Source: CAYNYM01 sp049366815
GTDB taxonomy: Bacteria > Desulfobacterota > DSM-4660 > Desulfatiglandales > HGW-15
Length of the DNA stretch: 36,371 bases
Direction of reading: 5' to 3'
Assembly: GCA_049366815.1 (NCBI GenBank)
Contig: JBMNCO010000014.1
Span: 1 to 36,371 of the forward strand
Shown here piece after piece: positions 25,289 to 33,454 of this stretch. The position numbers and the translations under genes were made by a program. Numbering within the stretch: the stretch's first letter is position 1; every line of letters starts with the position of its first letter. Under the pieces are notes generated by a model. It was not told the origin of the DNA and ran no database searches. It saw only the letters and a program-made list of their open reading frames with translations.

Positions 25289-25726
25289 ATGAAAGTAGCA
25301 GTGAGTGCCAGTGGTGCGGATTTGGATGCGCAGGTCGATCCAAGGTTTGGACGCTGCGCCTATTTTCTTATTGTCGAGACCGATGATATGAGCTTTGAGG
25401 CCATAAACAATGAAAGTATGGGCCTTGGAGGGGGCGCAGGAATTTCAGCCGCACAGGGTGTCGCCTCAAAGGGCGCGAAAGCCGTGATCACAGGGAATTG
25501 CGGGCCCAATGCGGTCAATACCTTGGCGGCTGCCGGCATCCAGCTCTATGTGGGCCAATCCGGTAGTGTACGAGAGGCGGTAGAAAGGTTCCGCAATAAC
25601 CAACTGAGCGCTACGACGGAAGCCAATGTGGCCGATCACTTCGGCATGGGCGGCGGTGGCGGCCGCGGCATGGGCGGCGGTGGCGGCCGTGGCATGGGCG
25701 GTGGTGGTGGCCGCGGAAGACGTTGA
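25289..25726 (+). CDS. NifX-like protein 2 with Gly-rich tail
   Basis: The first 115 residues repeat the NifX fold of its neighbour (AQVDPRFGRCAYF, ISAAQGVASKG, VITGNCGPNA). The last 30 residues are three near-identical GMGGGGGR units from a 24-base tandem repeat (about 25644-25715), ending GRR. Such tails occur on small proteins of ORP-type clusters and may bind metal or stay unfolded. AAAGGAG lies 8 bases before the ATG. It follows protein 1 after 55 bases. Confidence 0.92.
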   Translation: MKVAVSASGADLDAQVDPRFGRCAYFLIVETDDMSFEAINNESMGLGGGAGISAAQGVASKGAKAVITGNCGPNAVNTLAAAGIQLYVGQSGSVREAVERFRNNQLSATTEANVADHFGMGGGGGRGMGGGGGRGMGGGGGRGRR

Positions 25727-25873
25727 GGTCATTAAAGATGTTCTTCATAACGGTAGCCCTTGATCTGCGCCAAGGAGAGGAGATTTTGCAAAGATGATTC
25801 CCCTGCACCCAGGAGAATTTCATGCGTGCTCAGATTATCCTGCTCAATTTTGCAGACTAAAAGGTGACCCGCC

Positions 25874-26296
25874 ATGAGGATAGCCCTTCCAATATGGGAG
25901 GATAAGATATCCCCGGTGCTCGATACGGCCTCGCGGCTTATGATCGTCGAGGAAGTCAACGGAAGCGAATGCTCCCGGTTTGAGCTATATATAGATGAAG
26001 AGGGTTTGTCCCGGAAGTGCCTCCGCATACAGCGTATCGGCGTGGATACCCTGATATGCGGTGCCATATCAAGGCCTTTTATGAGAATGCTTCGCGCCTT
26101 TGACATCACCATTATCCCTGAAATCGCAGGGCGCGCAGACGATGTTCTCAGGGCCTATTTCCAGGGCGAACTTTTTCATTCAACCTTCCTGATGCCGGGG
26201 TGCAAACGAAAAGGGACCCACAAGCGATTCAAAAAGGATCGCCGACTCGGAGAAAAGGGAAGGCCGGATTGCAGGGAGGGCATCACGCCGACTTGA
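25874..26296 (+). CDS. NifX-like protein 3
   Basis: 140 residues, divergent from the two upstream copies. MRIALPIWEDKISPVLDTASRL begins the domain, TLICGAISRPF replaces the GNCGP region, and it keeps the FLMPGC motif near the end followed by a basic tail (KRKGTHKRFKKDRR). The tail may be an addition outside the fold. GGTGACC before the ATG is a modest ribosome-binding site. The gene ends 44 bases before the Mrp start. Confidence 0.85.
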   Translation: MRIALPIWEDKISPVLDTASRLMIVEEVNGSECSRFELYIDEEGLSRKCLRIQRIGVDTLICGAISRPFMRMLRAFDITIIPEIAGRADDVLRAYFQGELFHSTFLMPGCKRKGTHKRFKKDRRLGEKGRPDCREGITPT

Positions 26297-26340
26297 AAAT
26301 CGGCCGAAAGAGCAAAGCAAAAGGAGGCAGGAAGAACAAT

Positions 26341-27597
26341 ATGTCCACGGAAACCCAAGAGAGTGGAACGCGCGGAGCGTCATCCGGACAAAAGGACCAG
26401 CATGCCCTTCAGGATGCCGTGATCAAAGAGACACTGACACACATCAAAAACAAGATCTTGGTCATGAGCGGAAAAGGAGGGGTGGGGAAAAGCAGTGTGG
26501 CCGCCTATCTTTCTCTGAACCTGTCCCGAAGGGGGTATAGCGTCGGTTTGATGGATGTGGATCTACATGGCCCCAGCATACCTAGGATGCTTGGCCTGAA
26601 AGGGAGTGTGAAGCCCGCGACAAAACAAGGAAAGATGCTGCCGATTGAATATTTGCCCAATATGCATGTGATCTCTATCGAACCTCTGATGGGTGAAAAC
26701 AAGGATACCGCGACCATCTGGAGGGGTCCCCTCAAGATCGGCGTCATCCGTCAATTTATTTCGGACATCCAGTGGCCGGATCTCGATTATCTCATTATCG
26801 ACTCCCCCCCCGGTACCGGAGATGAACCGCTCACCGTTGCACAGACCATCCCCGATGCTGAGGCCCTCGTTGTGACGACGCCCCAGGAGATATCCCTTGC
26901 AGATGTGAGAAAGTCCATCAACTTCTGCCGGCACGTCAATATGTCTATCCTGGGCCTGGTTGAAAACATGAGCGGCCTCCTCTGTCCACACTGCGGAAAA
27001 AGGATCGACCTCTTCTCCGCCCATGGAGGAGAGAAGACCGCCGGGATCGAGAATATTCTGTTTCTGGCAAGTCTTCCTATTGATCCGGAATTTGTCGTAC
27101 ATGGGGATTCGGGGAATTTACTGGGTTTTAGTGATATGGAACGCCCTTTCAACCATGAATTCAATGGCATGGTGGAAAAAATCGTCACTATGAAGAGCGA
27201 AAAAACATTAGAAAGCCTTGAAATAAAAAAGGAGGATAGTAATATGCCTAATCAAGACGGAAAGATAAAATTTGCAATACCCGTTGCGGGTGGAAAACTT
27301 ACGGCCCACTTCGGTCACTGCGAGCAGTTCGCCCTCGTTGACACCGAGGGAGGTGAAATCAAGGGAACGACCATGCAAACACCGCCTCACCATGAACCCG
27401 GTGTCTTGCCGAGATGGCTTCATGAGCAGGGCGCTAACGTGATTATTGCCGGCGGTATGGGCGCCAGGGCCCAGCAGCTTTTCAATGAGAACGGAATAAA
27501 GGTGGTCATCGGGGCCCCGGCGGATTCCCCGGAGTCATTGGTCAAACAATATATGGCGGATTCCTTGGTAACGGGGCAAAACATCTGCGATCATTAG
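26341..27597 (+). CDS. Mrp/NBP35 ATPase fused to NifX-like domain
   Basis: 418 residues. The first 290 form a P-loop iron-sulfur-carrier ATPase: deviant Walker A SGKGGVGKSS (43-52), DVDLHGPSIPRML, IIDSPPGTGDEP and a CPHC pair that binds a cluster at the dimer interface. The rest is a NifX-like domain (IKFAIPVAGGKLTAHFGHC). The same fusion is known in Desulfovibrio ORP clusters. Mrp proteins deliver Fe-S clusters. The ATG at 26341 is chosen; upstream in-frame codons lie inside the preceding gene. A ribosome-binding site also lies inside the gene, before the NifX part. Confidence 0.93.
   Translation: MSTETQESGTRGASSGQKDQHALQDAVIKETLTHIKNKILVMSGKGGVGKSSVAAYLSLNLSRRGYSVGLMDVDLHGPSIPRMLGLKGSVKPATKQGKMLPIEYLPNMHVISIEPLMGENKDTATIWRGPLKIGVIRQFISDIQWPDLDYLIIDSPPGTGDEPLTVAQTIPDAEALVVTTPQEISLADVRKSINFCRHVNMSILGLVENMSGLLCPHCGKRIDLFSAHGGEKTAGIENILFLASLPIDPEFVVHGDSGNLLGFSDMERPFNHEFNGMVEKIVTMKSEKTLESLEIKKEDSNMPNQDGKIKFAIPVAGGKLTAHFGHCEQFALVDTEGGEIKGTTMQTPPHHEPGVLPRWLHEQGANVIIAGGMGARAQQLFNENGIKVVIGAPADSPESLVKQYMADSLVTGQNICDH
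27231..27246 (+). promoter_or_regulatory. Internal ribosome-binding site before the NifX part of Mrp
   Basis: AAAAAAGGAGG (27225-27235) stands 8 bases before an in-frame ATG (27244-27246), an ideal Shine-Dalgarno arrangement in the middle of the Mrp gene, exactly at the linker to the NifX domain. A free NifX protein of about 117 residues could be made from it. Confidence 0.6.
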
Positions 27598-27645
27598 TCT
27601 GTTTTGTGCGCTTTTTATAACCGCTGGTCCAAATAGGTGACCGTC

Positions 27646-27855
27646 ATGGAGCCAGAAGACCAAGGAATGGGGGGAGAAAGAGGCCTGGGACAGAATTCCT
27701 CGGGAAAAGGCCGAGGTATGGGTGGAGGACGGGCCCTTGGCCCGGGTGGTATGTGCATTTGTCCCAACTGCGGACACAAAATCACCCATAAAAGGGGTTT
27801 CCCCTGCTTTGAAATCAGATGTCCGCAGTGCGGCACATATATGACGAGGGAATAA
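27646..27855 (+). CDS. Small zinc-ribbon protein with Gly-rich N-terminus
   Basis: 69 residues. The first half is Gly-rich (GKGRGMGGGRALGPGGM), like the tail of NifX protein 2. The second half carries two Cys pairs, CPNCGH and CPQCGT, typical of a zinc ribbon or rubredoxin-like site. AGGTGA lies 5 bases before the ATG. It follows Mrp by 48 bases and belongs to the same cluster; it may bind metal for the NifX proteins. Confidence 0.85.
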   Translation: MEPEDQGMGGERGLGQNSSGKGRGMGGGRALGPGGMCICPNCGHKITHKRGFPCFEIRCPQCGTYMTRE

Positions 27856-27890
27856 GGCCCAACGTTGCATAAAAGACCGGGTTGAACAGG

Positions 27891-28013
27891 ATGAAGATAA
27901 AAGAACAGCAACACATTGGGGCGTTTTCATGTATTTATCCGGAAACCATTTACAGGTTACAGTGCACTCCCATTGAGGGTCAGCAGTGTCCGGATGATTT
28001 CTGTCATCTGTGA
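27891..28013 (+). CDS. Possible 40-residue four-Cys protein
   Basis: A short frame from ATG 27891 ends RLQCTPIEGQQCPDDFCHL, with Cys at residues 14, 25, 33 and 38. It lies in the same direction between the zinc-ribbon and IscU-like genes, and the spacing fits one more operon member. The ribosome-binding site is weak. Composition favours a real metal-binding peptide, but the length gives little statistical support. Confidence 0.35.
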   Translation: MKIKEQQHIGAFSCIYPETIYRLQCTPIEGQQCPDDFCHL

Positions 28014-28073
28014 AGAAGCGGACTGAAGGTGCAAGACCAAGATAGAAATCATTAAAGGAGCAATGAGAAGTAG

Positions 28074-28517
28074 ATGGTCGAGAGGCTGATCAATATTTTA
28101 GAGGATTTTAAAGGACCTGTTCATCAGGAGATCGACAAGTATCGAATCAATCCCCCCCGCATGGGGACCATAGAGACGCCCGATGGCCACGCCCGGGTGA
28201 CCGGGACATGCGGCGATACCATGGAGATGTTCTTGAGGTTTGAAGATGAGACGGTTACGAATGCCTCTTTCCAAACCGATGGATGCGGTTCCAGCAGGGC
28301 ATGTGGCTCGATTGCGGCAGAGATGAGTATTGGAAAGACGCCCGATGAGATGTTGGACATCTCTGGTGAGGCCATCCTCGAAAGGTTGGGGCCTTTTCCA
28401 GAGGAAGAGAGACACTGCGCCTTTCTGGCGGCGGAAACCCTGCAGGAGGCCCTCCACGAATACATGCTCAAACAGACAAGCCGCAAAAGGCCCGAACTCC
28501 ATTCACCGAAAGGATGA
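28074..28517 (+). CDS. IscU/NifU-like iron-sulfur scaffold
   Basis: 147 residues with the IscU fold: GTCGDTMEMF (Cys46, Asp48), TDGCGSSRACGSIAAE (Cys71, Cys77) and EERHCAFLAAETL (Cys115). The three scaffold cysteines and the Asp are conserved. IscU proteins assemble [2Fe-2S] clusters and pass them on; next to Mrp and NifX proteins it probably serves that metal-cluster system, since no IscS is here. The N-terminus has an extra 40 residues before the fold. The stop is followed within 70 bases by a MinD remnant. Confidence 0.9.
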   Translation: MVERLINILEDFKGPVHQEIDKYRINPPRMGTIETPDGHARVTGTCGDTMEMFLRFEDETVTNASFQTDGCGSSRACGSIAAEMSIGKTPDEMLDISGEAILERLGPFPEEERHCAFLAAETLQEALHEYMLKQTSRKRPELHSPKG

Positions 28518-28579
28518 TTTGGACGAAGGCCGCAGGGTGTGTATTGGTCACTTTGACCCGGTATCCAATAGGGGGTGTC

Positions 28580-28760
28580 TGCTGTGTTTGTCAGGATCGT
28601 TGGTGGAAGGGGCAGGCAAGACCACCGTCGCCGCCGACTTGGCCCTGTCCCTTGATTCCCGACGCTCACCTTTTTGCGAAACCACGGTTTGGAATCAACG
28701 AAACAGTACCGACCGCCTTCCCGGAAGTGGACGAGACCCGGTGCATCCCTAATGTTTAGA
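28580..28760 (+). pseudogene. Remnant of a MinD-type ATPase (ORP-cluster type)
   Basis: One frame reads LSGSLVEGAGKTTVAADLALSL, a damaged deviant Walker A of the MinD/ParA family. A few bases later another frame reads AHLFAKPRFGINETVPTAF then PEVDETRCI, matching the stretch that follows in the MinD-ferredoxin ATPases that accompany ORP genes. The frame change, loss of the aspartate-rich strand between them and the abrupt end before the ferredoxin cysteines show a decayed gene. It directly follows the IscU-like gene and runs into the convergent FTR-like gene. Confidence 0.7.
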
Positions 28761-29088
28761 AAAACTTTTCAGGTGATCTTCGCTCCGGCACATACTCATG
28801 AGGAATCTTTTCCTCGTTCCATGCATCGGAAACATACAAATTGCAGTAACAGCTCCCGAATTCCTTTACGTCCGGTTCCCTGTAGATGCAGGGACAGACG
28901 ATGTCCGCATCCTTTTTGCGGTCTCCTGATGCCAGTCTGCAGGGGCAGGACATATATCCATAGCGGCTTTTATTCTTGAGCAGGGCATCAAGGAGATCAA
29001 AGACCCTCTCCCTGTCCTTGTTGAAAAAGTAGCCCTTCGGTTCCTGCATTTTCTTCAACATTTCGTACAGCTTCTCTATCTCTTTCAT
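28756..29088 (-). CDS. Ferredoxin:thioredoxin reductase catalytic-subunit-like protein
   Basis: 110 residues. Cysteine motifs CPC (48-50), CPC (65-67) and CYC (80-82) correspond to the CPC/CPC/CHC set of FTR, which holds a [4Fe-4S] cluster next to a redox disulfide. The usual His of CHC is Tyr here, and the gap before the last motif is longer than in the plant enzyme. The start overlaps the glutaredoxin stop by ATGA, so the two are made together. It probably passes ferredoxin electrons to the glutaredoxin. Confidence 0.92.
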   Translation of the reverse strand: MKEIEKLYEMLKKMQEPKGYFFNKDRERVFDLLDALLKNKSRYGYMSCPCRLASGDRKKDADIVCPCIYREPDVKEFGSCYCNLYVSDAWNEEKIPHEYVPERRSPEKFF

Positions 29089-29336
29089 AATCCCAGGGCC
29101 TCCCTGATCTCCTTCTCTTTATAGCCAACAATCACCTTTTCACCGATAATGATGGTCGGAAAAGAGCACTTCGGATTCAGTTTCTTCACATCCTCCAGTA
29201 TCGCCCGCCGTTCCTCTCCTTCAAGCAGATCCACATCCGTGAACTCATATTTTATATTGCATTCATCCATAAATCTCTTGGTCGCCTTGCAGTGACTGCA
29301 GGTGCTGAGGGTGTACATCTTGACATCGTTGTCCAT
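29085..29336 (-). CDS. Glutaredoxin-like protein
   Basis: 83 residues, thioredoxin-fold glutaredoxin with the redox pair CSHC (about 13-16), a cis-Pro in SFPTIIIG and the C-terminal GYKEKEI. It reduces disulfides or mixed disulfides in the cytoplasm. Overlap with the FTR-like gene suggests that gene's product is its reductant instead of glutathione. GAAGGAG lies about 6 bases before the ATG. Confidence 0.93.
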   Translation of the reverse strand: MDNDVKMYTLSTCSHCKATKRFMDECNIKYEFTDVDLLEGEERRAILEDVKKLNPKCSFPTIIIGEKVIVGYKEKEIREALGL

Positions 29337-29473
29337 GAATCCTTCTCCTTTCTGAATTGGAAGCGGCCTCGCGTCCCGTCGGAGTGTTTTGGCTCAAGGC
29401 GGTTAGTCCTCCTTTTCCAAGTCGGACCCCATCCCCTTGACAGGAGTGAGAAACTCTTTTCAACCCATTGGCA

Positions 29474-30958
29474 TCATTTTGTCTCCTTTGGATGGCGTTC
29501 CACCCAGTCCAGCATCTCTTGTATGTTTTTGGAAAGGTACCAGCGGCCGTCTGCAAAAGCACCGTAATCGGCCCCACCCATGGCTGATGCATAGCGGGTT
29601 GAATTGCCGTAAAACAGCCATTGTTCCACCCATTTCTTTTCGAGCGTCTCATTGAAAATGCTGTCCTTCTGGACGGGACCTTTGGCTATTCCCTTATCCC
29701 ATGCCGAGAGAAGAACCTTTGTGGCCCCGAGGACCATTTCATTGGTGGTCTGGATGGTATTTTCAAACCGGGCGAAATGCCCCGTTACCCAGCTTGTTCC
29801 ATGACAGGAAAGGCAAACACGCTGCATGCGTTCCTTTCTTTCCTTCTGGCGTTCCTCGTCGATGAGCCATTTGCCCGCGGGTTCCCCGGTGAGTTCTGTC
29901 GGCAGTGGAAGGCCGGCGGCATTTCGTATGACGGTCGTATCCGGGGATTTGGGATGGGGATGGGCGTAAATCAGTCCAAAGATCCTCCAGGCAAGCCGGT
30001 CGTTCATCTGATGAGTCCGTTTCGCGAGGACATCTCCCTCTTCATTGGTCAGAAGGCTGACATGACAGGTGGCACAGGTGGGTGCCGTGACATCTTTTCC
30101 CGCAACCCAGGGCACGACATCAAATTTCCATGCCCCGCCGATGGAGGAGAAGATATTACCATGTTTGCTGACGCTGTATACCTTGTAGGCAGGCACATCG
30201 GGCCCCTTGTGGCACTCGGAGCAGGTGTAGGGTTTTCTCGCCATTTCGATGGAGAACTGATGACGCGTGTGACAGGCGCTACAGGCACCCTTACTCCCAT
30301 CGGGGTTTATTCGTCCCACCCCGTGATTGGGCCATCCGGCAAGGACAGGAAAGGTCATTTCCCCGTCATGGGTATCTCGGGTTTCGATTCCTTTGACTTC
30401 TATTCTCGTTCCGTGGCAGTAAAAACAGGAATCCGCGTCCGTTTCCGGATCAGGCCTCCGAATCGTACTCTTTAGACCGTCCATTGACTTGACGCCGTTC
30501 ACAGCGTCGGCCAGGTCCCGATAGACAGAATTGTTCTGGAGATTGCCGTAGGCATGGGCCATGAGGTTTTTGTCGAACTGTTGGACCTCCACCGGGTGAC
30601 AGAGGGCGCAGTCCCGGGGAGTCACCACAATGTGTACGGAGAATCCGTTATGCTCGAAGGTATCCTTGTGATCTTCGGGTTTCTGCGTGTGGCACTCCGC
30701 ACATCCTACAACGATATCGCTCAGGTCATCCGGAACCTTGTCAACGGAGATTCTCCTCTCCAGGGCCGGGAGTCTTTTTGCCGAAGAAGGTGTCACCCTG
30801 GACATGCGGCTTTTCTCCCATCCCTTGACTATCCCTGGATGCATCAAGGCATGACAATCAATACAGGCCTGACTGTCATCGCTGATCGGCACACCGGCCC
30901 CGCATAATGCCGGGGTGAAAAAGGAGATGATCAAGAGAGCATATAGGGCTTTGTTCAT
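29474..30958 (-). CDS. Octaheme cytochrome c, HAO family-like
   Basis: 494 residues with an N-terminal signal peptide (KALYALLIISFFTPALCGAG) and eight CxxCH heme sites, at His36, 90, 121, 182, 230, 250, 299 and 386. Spacing and the C-terminal MGGADYGAFADGRWYL resemble the hydroxylamine oxidoreductase family (MGADY..HG.Y in relatives; the HG region reads DGRW here). A periplasmic nitrogen- or sulfur-compound redox enzyme is likely; direction of the reaction unknown. GAGGAGG sits 7 bases before the chosen ATG; one codon upstream is another ATG. The HEAT-repeat gene lies upstream and glutaredoxin/FTR downstream. Confidence 0.88.
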   Translation of the reverse strand: MNKALYALLIISFFTPALCGAGVPISDDSQACIDCHALMHPGIVKGWEKSRMSRVTPSSAKRLPALERRISVDKVPDDLSDIVVGCAECHTQKPEDHKDTFEHNGFSVHIVVTPRDCALCHPVEVQQFDKNLMAHAYGNLQNNSVYRDLADAVNGVKSMDGLKSTIRRPDPETDADSCFYCHGTRIEVKGIETRDTHDGEMTFPVLAGWPNHGVGRINPDGSKGACSACHTRHQFSIEMARKPYTCSECHKGPDVPAYKVYSVSKHGNIFSSIGGAWKFDVVPWVAGKDVTAPTCATCHVSLLTNEEGDVLAKRTHQMNDRLAWRIFGLIYAHPHPKSPDTTVIRNAAGLPLPTELTGEPAGKWLIDEERQKERKERMQRVCLSCHGTSWVTGHFARFENTIQTTNEMVLGATKVLLSAWDKGIAKGPVQKDSIFNETLEKKWVEQWLFYGNSTRYASAMGGADYGAFADGRWYLSKNIQEMLDWVERHPKETK

Positions 30959-31120
30959 CATAACGCCTCCTCTGCGTTGTGTTTTTGTAACACCTCGGCC
31001 CGTTGAAACTCCCCCACCAGGAAGGCATGGGATTTTTTTTCTAAAGACCCCCAAAGCTTCCCATGACCCAAATTGCAACGCTTCTCGAACGCTCAAACTC
31101 AATCTATTCCCCAACGTGGT

Positions 31121-31843
31121 TTATGCGCCTAAGGCCCTCAGGGCCTCCGTTGCGACGTCCCGGATATGTCTTGTTACGAGAAGAGGTCTTACATAAGTCT
31201 GAAATGTGGATTGATCGTTCATCAGTGATTCGATTTGAGGACGAGCCGCCTTCACGCGGAGTAGACCTATAAGCCGCGCCGCATGGCCCCTTACGCCGGG
31301 ATCGGCCGAATCAAGATAGGGCAAAAGGTGTCGAACGGCAGTCTCGGCATATTGGGGTCTGACCTCGGCCAGTCGCCCCAGACCCCAGAGCAAACCCCGC
31401 TGCAGCCCCTCGTGTTCCAGGTAGTTTGCCTTCCTATCGGCGTATGAGACATAAACCGTGGCATATTCCCCGGCCAAAATTTCGTTTCTGGCAAGAATCT
31501 CACCCATGGCCTCCGGGAGGCCCCATCCCATGCCCCCGGATTCATCGTTCAGGTTCCACATGATCCGCCGCATGATGACCCTCGCCGACTCCAGGTCCTG
31601 ATCGGCAAGATTTGTGACGACGGCCCCGAAAGCGATCACAGCAGCCCATCTGATCTCCTGGTCGGGATTGTTCAAAAGGCCGAAAAGAGGATTGATGACC
31701 CGCCGAGGTGGAAGCCGGCAAAGGGCCACCTCTGCATGGTTAAGGTCCTCAGAACTAAGGATTCCGAAGACCTTTTTTTTCAGGGCGCGCCCCCCTTGGA
31801 TAACAGAAGCAGGCATGGGATCAACCGACACGGCCGCATGCAT
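31121..31843 (-). CDS. HEAT-repeat protein
   Basis: 240 residues made of HEAT/PBS-lyase-type helical repeats, for example RRVINPLFGLLNNPDQEIRW, LLPYLDSADPGVRGHAARLIG and IRDVATEALRALGA. It also contains a conserved-looking DESGGMGWGLPEAMGEIL segment. Such proteins bind other proteins; no enzymatic residues are visible. Start uncertain: the ATG at 31843 lacks a ribosome-binding site and the first 15-25 residues may be untranslated. It precedes the octaheme cytochrome by about 160 bases on the same strand and may assist it. Confidence 0.8.
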   Translation of the reverse strand: MHAAVSVDPMPASVIQGGRALKKKVFGILSSEDLNHAEVALCRLPPRRVINPLFGLLNNPDQEIRWAAVIAFGAVVTNLADQDLESARVIMRRIMWNLNDESGGMGWGLPEAMGEILARNEILAGEYATVYVSYADRKANYLEHEGLQRGLLWGLGRLAEVRPQYAETAVRHLLPYLDSADPGVRGHAARLIGLLRVKAARPQIESLMNDQSTFQTYVRPLLVTRHIRDVATEALRALGA

Positions 31844-32279
31844 TCAGGTGAGCGGCATGAGAGCCTGAACACAAAAAGGCACTTTTTATTCTGTGGTTCA
31901 ATACTCGGATGCGGATGGCGGCTTCATCTCCCCGAATATTGACTCAGGGTTTTTTTGTCCCTATAGTTGAAATGAGCTTGATCTGAAATTTATTTTACGA
32001 CCACAATGAGAATGAAGAATCCACCCGGGAGCCGAAATGAGCCCGCCTTGACAGAGTCGGCTGCAGACAATGCAAGGGTGATCCGGGTACGATATCGGCC
32101 GGGCATTGAGTCTTGATGCCGTTTTCCATGTTTCCCCCGGAGGCGGTATGTCGTCATGATAAATTTGGGCTTAGGTGATGTCAAGTTCCTTTGGCGTGCA
32201 CCGTTTTCCATGATGGTTCCTGGTGCATGGAGGTGAATAACAATACAAGGGGTTCCCGAGGCGCCCGGGGAAGACGGCC
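31844..32279. other. Divergent intergenic region, nothing recognised
   Basis: 436 bases between the HEAT-repeat gene (-) and the first permease gene (+). No gene, no intrinsic terminator and no clear promoter box. Possible sigma-54 spacings on both strands fail by a base or in sequence. Confidence 0.4.
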
Positions 32280-33092
32280 ATGAACCGAGAGGACAGATAC
32301 AAGATATTATTCTTCATGAGGTCTTCTCCCGTCACCGATGTGGTGAAATTTCTTCTTGTGGTGGGATTTTTTGGATGGCTCCTGGCCCAAGGAACAGCCA
32401 GGTTGGGTTACTTCTGGCAGTGGTACAGAATCCCCCAATACCTTTTCAGTTTCGAAGGTCACACCTTTACCGCCGGGCCGCTTCTTCAGGGTTTGATGGT
32501 CACCCTTCGCATCAGCGGACTCAGCCTGGTGCTGGCCTTTGTCTTTGGCCTGATGACGGCCCTTTTTCGGCTGTCCGATTCATTCCTGGCAAAGGCCCTT
32601 GCGCGAGGTTATCTTGAACTTATTCGCAATACCCCACTGCTTGTTCAACTTTTTTGCATCTATTTCGTCATCGGACCGATACTCGGAATCGATCGTTTCA
32701 TGTCGGCTGTCTTGGCCCTGAGTCTTTTTGAGGGGGCCTATGCCTCAGAAATCTTTCGGGCGGGCATCCTGTCTGTTCACAAGGGGCAGTGGGAGGCGGC
32801 CTACAGCCTGGGGCTGAGCGGGTATGATACCTATTATCATATCATTCTTCCCCAGGCCCTGAGACGCATTATTCCCCCTTTGACCAGCCAGGCCATCTCT
32901 CTGGTAAAGGACTCTGCACTGGTCAGCACCGTGGCCATTTATGATCTCACGATGAGGGGGCAGGAAATCATCGCTGAAACCTATTTGGCCTTTGAGGTGT
33001 GGTTTACGGTCGCGGCCATGTACCTGCTGATCACCCTGATGCTTTCTCTGCTGGTCCATGTCATGAAAAGCCTGTACGATAGTGATTTCTAG
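32280..33092 (+). CDS. Polar amino acid ABC transporter permease (HisM-like)
   Basis: 270 residues, membrane permease of the His/Glu/Gln type. The EAA loop is clear: GQWEAAYSLGLSGYDTYYHIILPQALRRIIPP. Hydrophobic helices start near residue 20. It imports an amino acid across the inner membrane with the ATPase and binding protein downstream. It pairs with the second permease gene (35221-36105), as in two-permease systems. A repeat of at least 158 bases separates it from the ATPase gene. Confidence 0.93.
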   Translation: MNREDRYKILFFMRSSPVTDVVKFLLVVGFFGWLLAQGTARLGYFWQWYRIPQYLFSFEGHTFTAGPLLQGLMVTLRISGLSLVLAFVFGLMTALFRLSDSFLAKALARGYLELIRNTPLLVQLFCIYFVIGPILGIDRFMSAVLALSLFEGAYASEIFRAGILSVHKGQWEAAYSLGLSGYDTYYHIILPQALRRIIPPLTSQAISLVKDSALVSTVAIYDLTMRGQEIIAETYLAFEVWFTVAAMYLLITLMLSLLVHVMKSLYDSDF

Positions 33093-33221
33093 AGGCATAA
33101 GTCAAAAGCCCTTTTAATGATTCGGTTCATTGGTGTCCAAAACGAGTCTATTTTTTGCACGGGATAGTGTTAAATCAGGCAGTTGGGAACGCAAAACAGT
33201 CATCTTCGCGTTGAGGTTCCA

Positions 33222-33379
33222 ACCCAGGTAGCGGAAAGCAGGGACCGGGATTTTCTCGGAGCGGGCGTATTTTGGCCCTGAATCAGGACAGATGAAGGGC
33301 CAAAATCCCGCAGCGACCGTAGCCATGGATGGCGGAGGGAGCGTAGCGGAGAGAACATGCCGATCCCTGCTTGGAGCGG
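33222..33379 (-). repeat. 158-bp dispersed repeat, copy B
   Basis: Reverse-complement counterpart of 1514-1671, same length, about 16 differences. The 11-bp inverted repeat is kept (33269-33279 with 33296-33306). It lies inside the amino acid ABC operon, in the 362-base gap between permease 1 and the ATPase gene, so it was probably inserted there. Bases 33093-33221 and 33380-33454 hold nothing else I recognise. Confidence 0.85.
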
Positions 33380-33454
33380 CACATCCTATTTTGGACAAGA
33401 GTGGATTCGATTAAAAAATGCGTTTGAGCACGAGGCACCGGAGAGAATTGATCC

